Positions 59,793-64,000 of a DNA stretch of 64,000 nucleotides are shown here, piece after piece. The notes below the pieces were generated by a model. The model was not told the origin of the DNA. It ran no database searches and saw nothing but the letters and a program-made list of their open reading frames with translations. Source of the DNA: Maritalea sp049801075 (GTDB taxonomy: Bacteria > Pseudomonadota > Alphaproteobacteria > Rhizobiales > Devosiaceae); NCBI RefSeq assembly GCF_049801075.1, contig NZ_JBNAGG010000006.1, forward strand, positions 1 to 64,000, written 5' to 3'. Every line of letters starts with the position of its first letter. The first letter of the stretch is position 1. Both the position numbers and the translations under genes were made by a program.

Positions 59793-61946
59793 ATGCGCAA
59801 CGCGATTTTGAAGAATACCATGCTGGCGATGTTGAGCATCGCGCCTATGCAAGCCATAGCACAGGATGCACCCAACCAGGACGTGCCAGCCCAAGAAGCC
59901 CCAGCTGAAGAAACACAAGCAACTGAAGCACCTGCACAAGATATGCAGGACCAAGCTGGGGTTGCTGAACTGATGGTGGCGTATGAACAATATGCTGAAG
60001 CACGGATCAATCTTACCGAAGTGCAGGCCGACGGTGGCGATGTCGCCGTTGCTGCCAGCAATTTGGGTATGGCACGTGAAAATTTGAGCGATGCATGCCG
60101 TGTTTTAGAGGCACCTGATCTGGCGACTTGTTTGGATCAATATATTCCACCGGAAATGCGCCTGCCAGATGATTTGGCGCCGATCGATATCGAGCCAACC
60201 CCAGAAGCTGAAGCGGAAGTGCCGGTTGAGACGCAATCTGAACCTGAACCGGTGATGGAAAGCGACCCTGAGCCAGTGATGGAAAGCGAAGAGGCCGCGC
60301 CTGAAGCTAATGCAGAAAGTGACGCACAGACAGAAGTGCAAGCGGATGCGGAAGCTGTTGAAGAGCCTGTAAGTGAAGAGGCGCCGGTTGAAAGCCAAGA
60401 TGAAATGAGCGCTGATGACAGTGCGCCGGAACTTATCGCGGCGTATGAGGCATATGCGGCTGCACGTATTTCATCCACTCAAGCTGATGCGGCTGGCGAA
60501 GACAGTTCAGCGGCAGCGGATGCTGTGCTTAATGCGCGTTTAGACCTTGAAGCAATTTGTGCTGAGTTGGGCGCGCCGGACCTTGCAGCGTGCCTAGATG
60601 AATATGTGCCTGCTGAGATGCGTTTGCCAAATGATTTGGCACCGCTTGAGATGAATTCCGGTGAGGCCACTTCAGAGGAGCAGACGCAAGAAGCTGATGT
60701 TCAGGAAGGCGAACAGGCGGCTACTGAAGGCGAAGTAGCGCCTGTAGAAGAGCAGCCAACTGAGCCGTTGGAGCAAGTTGAAGGCGAGGAAACATCTGAA
60801 GAAGACGTTGCCCCTGTGCTTGATAGTGCGAAGGAAGAGCCTGCGCCCGTGCCTGCTGAAGAAGCTGAAACGGATGCAAATGCTGAGGCAGAAACCGATG
60901 GTGAAACTGCGGTTGAAACAGACGCTGATGCTGAGGTGAAAGCCGATGCGCCACCGCCACAGGATGATGCTGAAGCCCAAGCGGAAGCTGCGCCGAAAGA
61001 AATTACTTCAATCACCGCGGAAGAAGGTGAGCGGGTTTCTGAGGAAGAGAAAGTTGAAGCTGCCGCGGCACGCAGTGCGCCTAAAGATGCGAAAGTTGTG
61101 CAGGAAAACGACTCTGATTTCCGGATTGTGTTCCAGTTCAACAACCAGGTGATTGTCGAGAACAAAGATAATGAGCGGTTGGAGCAAGGCTCTGACGAGA
61201 CTTATATCGAGCGTTTGCGCAATGGCCGCACCCGCGAAACCATTGTGCGTGCTGATGCCACAGAAATCGTGACCATCTACAACCGCAATGGGGACATTAT
61301 TCGCCGCTCGCGTTTTGCGCCAGATGGTCGTGAATATGTGCTTGTCTATGTGGACGAGACCTATGAGGAAGACTTGCTGGAATGGCGTGACCCTGCACTT
61401 GATCTTGGTCCATTGCGTCTCGATATCCCAGTGTCAGAATATGTGTTGGATGCAGACGAGGCAGATGAAGACGAGTTGGTTCAATTCCTTGATCAGCCGC
61501 CACTGGAACGTGTGCAGCGTCTATATTCCATCAATGAAGTAAAACGCTCTGCGCGTATTCGGGATATGGTGCGTCGCCTAGAGGTCGGTGGTCTGACCTT
61601 TGATACAGCGAAAGCCACGATCTCTACCAATCAAATCGATAGTTTGACCAATGTGGCCAATGCGATGCTTGATTTGTTGGATGAAAACCCTGCGGAAACC
61701 TTCTTGATTGAAGGGCACACGGACGCTGTTGGTGGTGAGGTTTACAACCTTGAGCTGTCAGACCGTCGTGCGGAGACCGTCGCGGTGATCTTGACCCAGG
61801 CCTTCGGCATTCCGCCAGAGAACTTGGCAACCCAAGGCTATGGCGAGCGCTATTTGAAAGTGCGTACGCAAGAAGCGGACCGTCGGAACAGACGGGTGAC
61901 CATTAAGCGGATTACGCCGCTGGTCTCCCCCGTTGCCCGCCGCTAA
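59793..61946 (+). CDS. Large acidic OmpA-family outer-envelope protein with a duplicated module
   Basis: Exported protein of 717 residues; ATG 59793 with AAGGAG eight bases upstream (GTG 59787 less likely). Signal peptide (1 to about 23, ending AIA-QDAP). Two similar modules of about 76 residues (about 59-135 and 213-288) share E-L-[MI]-x-A-Y-E-x-Y-A-x-A-R-I, a cysteine pair (DACRVLEAPDLATCLD and EAICAELGAPDLAACLD) and M-R-L-P-[DN]-D-L-A-P. Acidic Ala/Glu-rich linkers (about 136-212 and 289-410) surround them. The C-terminal OmpA domain (about 603-715; TFLIEGHTDAVGG, NLELSDRRAETV) should bind peptidoglycan. Function beyond envelope anchoring unknown. Confidence 0.88.
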   Translation: MRNAILKNTMLAMLSIAPMQAIAQDAPNQDVPAQEAPAEETQATEAPAQDMQDQAGVAELMVAYEQYAEARINLTEVQADGGDVAVAASNLGMARENLSDACRVLEAPDLATCLDQYIPPEMRLPDDLAPIDIEPTPEAEAEVPVETQSEPEPVMESDPEPVMESEEAAPEANAESDAQTEVQADAEAVEEPVSEEAPVESQDEMSADDSAPELIAAYEAYAAARISSTQADAAGEDSSAAADAVLNARLDLEAICAELGAPDLAACLDEYVPAEMRLPNDLAPLEMNSGEATSEEQTQEADVQEGEQAATEGEVAPVEEQPTEPLEQVEGEETSEEDVAPVLDSAKEEPAPVPAEEAETDANAEAETDGETAVETDADAEVKADAPPPQDDAEAQAEAAPKEITSITAEEGERVSEEEKVEAAAARSAPKDAKVVQENDSDFRIVFQFNNQVIVENKDNERLEQGSDETYIERLRNGRTRETIVRADATEIVTIYNRNGDIIRRSRFAPDGREYVLVYVDETYEEDLLEWRDPALDLGPLRLDIPVSEYVLDADEADEDELVQFLDQPPLERVQRLYSINEVKRSARIRDMVRRLEVGGLTFDTAKATISTNQIDSLTNVANAMLDLLDENPAETFLIEGHTDAVGGEVYNLELSDRRAETVAVILTQAFGIPPENLATQGYGERYLKVRTQEADRRNRRVTIKRITPLVSPVARR

Positions 61947-61953
61947 ATGAAAT

Positions 61954-61986
61954 GAAGCCCCTGCAACTTTGCAGGGGCTTTTTTAT
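61954..61986. terminator. Bidirectional terminator after the OmpA-family gene
   Basis: Eleven-pair stem AAGCCCCTGCA / TGCAGGGGCTT (61955-61965 and 61970-61980), four-base loop, six T on the right; it overlaps the end of the minus-strand serine hydrolase gene. Confidence 0.9.
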
Positions 61987-63167
61987 TGCTCGTTGAGCGC
62001 GCCCAACATGTCATGGGTCAGTTTGCCGAAGCCAAATTCTGACCGTTTGATGTTGCCGATATTGGTTGCGAACGCGAAGGATGCGTTGGTTTTGGGATCA
62101 TTGACCAAAAAGGCGTACCACATTGTGTTTGAACCGTTGTGGAACAGGCTTAATCGCCCATCTTCGCTAAAGCTCATCCAAATCCAGCCTGCCGCGTAAG
62201 GCGGGTGATTTTCGTTTATTTGCTGTGGCGATGTGTGCAGCGCTTTTGCCGTTTCAGCGGAAATATAGTCGCTTGTGCCTGCATCAATGGCCAGATGAGC
62301 TTGGCCATATTTTGCCAGATCTGCCAAACTCATATGTACGATGCCTGCAGGCCCCATAATGGCTGAATTGTCAGCATTGGAAGAGGTCGGGTCCATCGCC
62401 TGGGTCAACACCATCAGTTTTTTGGCATGGCCCCACGGGTTTTGGCCTTGAGGTGGACCAAAGCCGGCGCTGGTCAATTTCAGTGGTTCAAACACTTCCT
62501 CTCGCACCAATTGTTCCCACGATTTTCCGGCTCGCTGCACTGCCAATTGCCCAGCGATGGTGTAGCCAACATTGGAATATTCGAAATTTGTGCCGGGGGT
62601 AGTTTCTGGTGCTTTTTGCAAAATGCTCAACACAGCGTCTTGCCTTGCACTGTCTAGTTCAGCTTGGTTTTCGAAATCTCGATTGGCGAGAACTTTCAGC
62701 CCAAAATTTGTTTTTGCGCCGCTAGTGTGATGCAGCAATTGGCTCATGGTGACTGTGCGCCAAGCGGGGTCAAAATTTTCAGCTTGCTCAGGCCACAAAT
62801 CTGTAATGCTATCGGAAAGATTTAGCTTACCCTGATCGGCCAAGCGGCCAATCATAGTCGCAGTGATGGATTTGGTGATGGAGCCGATATGCCAAACATC
62901 ATTTGCGTCAATAGAAAATTCTGTGTCTTTGCGTTGAAGTCCGCTGTGCGACTCGGCGACAATATTGCCATTCTGCATCACGACGCCGCCATTGCCGATT
63001 TGTCCGGCATCTTGCAGAATCTGAGGCAAGCGGTCATCCATCATTTTTTGCAGATTTGCATTTGTGTTTTGATCTTGGGCATGAGCGCTCATGAACAGGC
63101 CTTTCGAGCTTAATGTAGTAATAAAAATCAGGGGAATTAGCTGGGGAATTTTGGATAAGTACATCAT
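61983..63167 (-). CDS. Serine hydrolase, class C beta-lactamase / PBP-like
   Basis: Exported protein of 394 residues (ATG 63167, or 63164) with a signal peptide ending near SAHAQDQN. Beta-lactamase-fold motifs are complete: SxxK in HIGSITKSITATMIG, YxN in FEYSNVGYTIAG, and H-x-G in SLFHNGSNTMW. The group includes esterases, D-alanyl-peptidases and AmpC-like enzymes, and without further data antibiotic hydrolysis cannot be claimed. Divergent from a winged-helix regulator with a 50-base AT-rich gap, so it may be controlled by it. Confidence 0.9.
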   Translation of the reverse strand: MMYLSKIPQLIPLIFITTLSSKGLFMSAHAQDQNTNANLQKMMDDRLPQILQDAGQIGNGGVVMQNGNIVAESHSGLQRKDTEFSIDANDVWHIGSITKSITATMIGRLADQGKLNLSDSITDLWPEQAENFDPAWRTVTMSQLLHHTSGAKTNFGLKVLANRDFENQAELDSARQDAVLSILQKAPETTPGTNFEYSNVGYTIAGQLAVQRAGKSWEQLVREEVFEPLKLTSAGFGPPQGQNPWGHAKKLMVLTQAMDPTSSNADNSAIMGPAGIVHMSLADLAKYGQAHLAIDAGTSDYISAETAKALHTSPQQINENHPPYAAGWIWMSFSEDGRLSLFHNGSNTMWYAFLVNDPKTNASFAFATNIGNIKRSEFGFGKLTHDMLGALNEQ

Positions 63168-63188
63168 TTTTGCCTTAAGTAATTGTTT

Positions 63189-63202
63189 TATATTAAAATA
63201 TA
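63189..63202. promoter_or_regulatory. AT-rich palindrome in the divergent spacer
   Basis: TATATT-AA-AATATA, 14 bp with 6-bp arms, centred between the serine hydrolase and regulator starts. Base composition makes chance occurrence plausible. Confidence 0.3.
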
Positions 63203-63217
63203 TGAAAGTTATTTAAT

Positions 63218-63805
63218 ATGAGTCAGCCGCCTATTCAAGATCGCCCGGATACATTTATTTTAGATCGGCCAGAGCAATTGCGCGTGCTGGGGGCGACAGC
63301 CACGCATGATGTTTTTATCGGGCTGTTGAATATCCGTGAGGGGGGCGTGGCAGATATTGCCAGGGCGATTGGTCGAAGCCCGCATAGTCTATATCACCAT
63401 ATTGAAAAGCTGGTGGATGTGGGGCTGGTTTTGCCAGCTGGTGAACGCCGATCGGGCGCACGCACAGAGCAACTTTATCGACCAGTCGCACATTTGTTGC
63501 AAACAGATCCGGATAATGATGATCCAGACTATCTGGCCGCTATTGCAGAGAATGCAAGAGCCGATTTTCGCCGCGCAGGGAAAGCTGCAACGTTCGCATT
63601 GGAGCATGGGTTGGCTAAACGGCAGCCGGGCGAAGCAAACATTGCTTCTTTGCAGTTCACGGTGCCTTTGAATGATAAACAGAGACAGCGTTTGTTGTCA
63701 CGGCTAAATGCAGTGGTGGATGAGTTCACCAGTGAGCTAGAAGAAGAGGAAGGTGCGCCTCTTCATTTGGTGACATTGGGGTTAAGCCCGCTGAAATCCT
63801 CATAG
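63218..63805 (+). CDS. Winged-helix (ArsR-like) transcriptional regulator
   Basis: Protein of 195 residues from ATG 63218. The N-terminal winged helix is EQLRVLGATATHDVFIGLLNIREGGVADIARAIGRSPHSLYHHIEKLVDVGLVLPAGERRSGARTEQLYRPV (about 18-88), of the HTH_20/ArsR-like type with the YHHIEKL recognition helix. The remaining 100 residues are helical and charged, probably for dimer or ligand contact. Divergent from the serine hydrolase gene, its likely target. Effector unknown. Confidence 0.85.
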   Translation: MSQPPIQDRPDTFILDRPEQLRVLGATATHDVFIGLLNIREGGVADIARAIGRSPHSLYHHIEKLVDVGLVLPAGERRSGARTEQLYRPVAHLLQTDPDNDDPDYLAAIAENARADFRRAGKAATFALEHGLAKRQPGEANIASLQFTVPLNDKQRQRLLSRLNAVVDEFTSELEEEEGAPLHLVTLGLSPLKSS

Positions 63806-63838
63806 CACAGTTTTTAGGCGCGAGTGCCGCAGAGCCAA

Positions 63839-64000
63839 TTAGTCGGACTTTTGCGATGCAATCTCCCTCATGCTCTCGCTCACCTTTTTCTCCCATTCGT
63901 CAACGGATTCCCTCACGCGCGTCATATATTGCTCATTCTCGGTGGCGGGCACATTGACTTGCCAGAGTTCTGCCATTTCCACCATAAATTTGCGGTCTAC
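63839..64000 (-). CDS. C-terminal end of a gene cut by the right edge
   Basis: An open frame enters from base 64000 and stops at 63839-63841 (TAA on the minus strand), giving 53 residues ending SESMREIASQKSD. Visible part is helical and charged (MVEMAELWQVNVPATENEQY, VRESVDEWEKKVSE). Too little to assign a family. Confidence 0.55.
   Translation of the reverse strand, partial: VDRKFMVEMAELWQVNVPATENEQYMTRVRESVDEWEKKVSESMREIASQKSD

Noticed and set aside
60137..61165. Serine-rich antisense open frames at 60137-60478 and 60701-61165
   Set aside because: They are the complement of Glu/Ala-rich repeats in the OmpA-family gene; the low-complexity composition removes stop codons by chance.
61983..63167. 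Calling the serine hydrolase an AmpC beta-lactamase
   Set aside because: The SxxK/YxN/HxG motifs are shared with peptidases and esterases, the neighbour is not an AmpR-type regulator, and nothing in the sequence shows antibiotic hydrolysis.
1..64000. CRISPR array, transposon or prophage
   Set aside because: No regularly spaced repeats, no transposase, integrase or phage structural genes were seen on reading both strands.

Overview
The window reads as a stretch of ordinary chromosome from an alphaproteobacterium, most likely order Hyphomicrobiales (Rhizobiales); a Devosiaceae-like marine genus such as Maritalea would fit, but this is a guess from gene content and moderate GC. Supporting signs are the 60-residue L32, a CpdR-type response regulator, ftsEX beside plsC, hisC overlapping tyrC, DUF2125 and twin-transmembrane proteins, and methyl-accepting chemotaxis proteins (MCPs) ending in W-x-E-F. 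I see no phage, transposase, integrase, CRISPR array or rRNA.

Layout. Bases 1-8263: four tandem MCP genes (the first cut by the left edge), with different sensor regions but almost identical signalling halves; strong hairpin terminators follow three of them. 8513-8878: methylglyoxal synthase. 8961-14709: branched-chain amino-acid-type ABC transporter (livGFHM on +, livK on -, with a methyltransferase gene between). 15052-19260: a quaternary-amine/betaine-type ABC transporter with two paralogous binding proteins, a permease and an ATPase. 19262-26652: glycerol kinase, a DUF442 phosphatase-like protein, pyruvate carboxylase, a DUF1232 protein and a Bcr/CflA drug exporter. 26920-31875: ispG, an acetyltransferase and a PLP decarboxylase in one overlapping set; then a methyltransferase plus farnesyl diphosphate synthase on the other strand; then rpmF. 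31938-39764: DUF2867, fumC, a small hypothetical, gloB, a methyltransferase, hisC-tyrC, DUF2125, chaC. 39809-44393: an orphan protein, then an envelope/cell-cycle group (plsC, ftsX, ftsE, a zinc-ribbon membrane protein, cpdR). 44461-49693: lysA, argH, a TlpA-like thioredoxin, a sugar acetyltransferase, a YjfB-like protein, an ArsR-SRPBCC pair. 49914-59201: a TetR operon, rhomboid protease, cobalamin adenosyltransferase, a divergent LysR/epimerase pair, gluQ, a DNA glycosylase with an esterase, an HNH nuclease, dsbB, a YqaA/DedA protein. 59334-64000: tRNA-Leu(CAA), a large acidic OmpA-family protein with an internal duplication, a class C beta-lactamase-like serine hydrolase divergent from a winged-helix regulator, and the end of one more gene at the right edge.

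Functional threads. Chemotaxis sensing (four MCPs), uptake of amino acids and osmolytes, methylglyoxal production (mgsA) and detoxification (gloB), isoprenoid precursors (ispG, ispA), anaplerosis and TCA cycle (pyc, fumC), and Lys/Arg/His/Tyr biosynthesis. No clear previously undescribed multi-gene system stands out. The best second-look items are the MCP array with signs of gene conversion, a palindrome sitting inside the spacer of the betaine-transporter promoter, a duplicated two-cysteine module in the OmpA-family protein, a near-perfect LysR box, a TetR-type operator, and several small conserved or orphan proteins.
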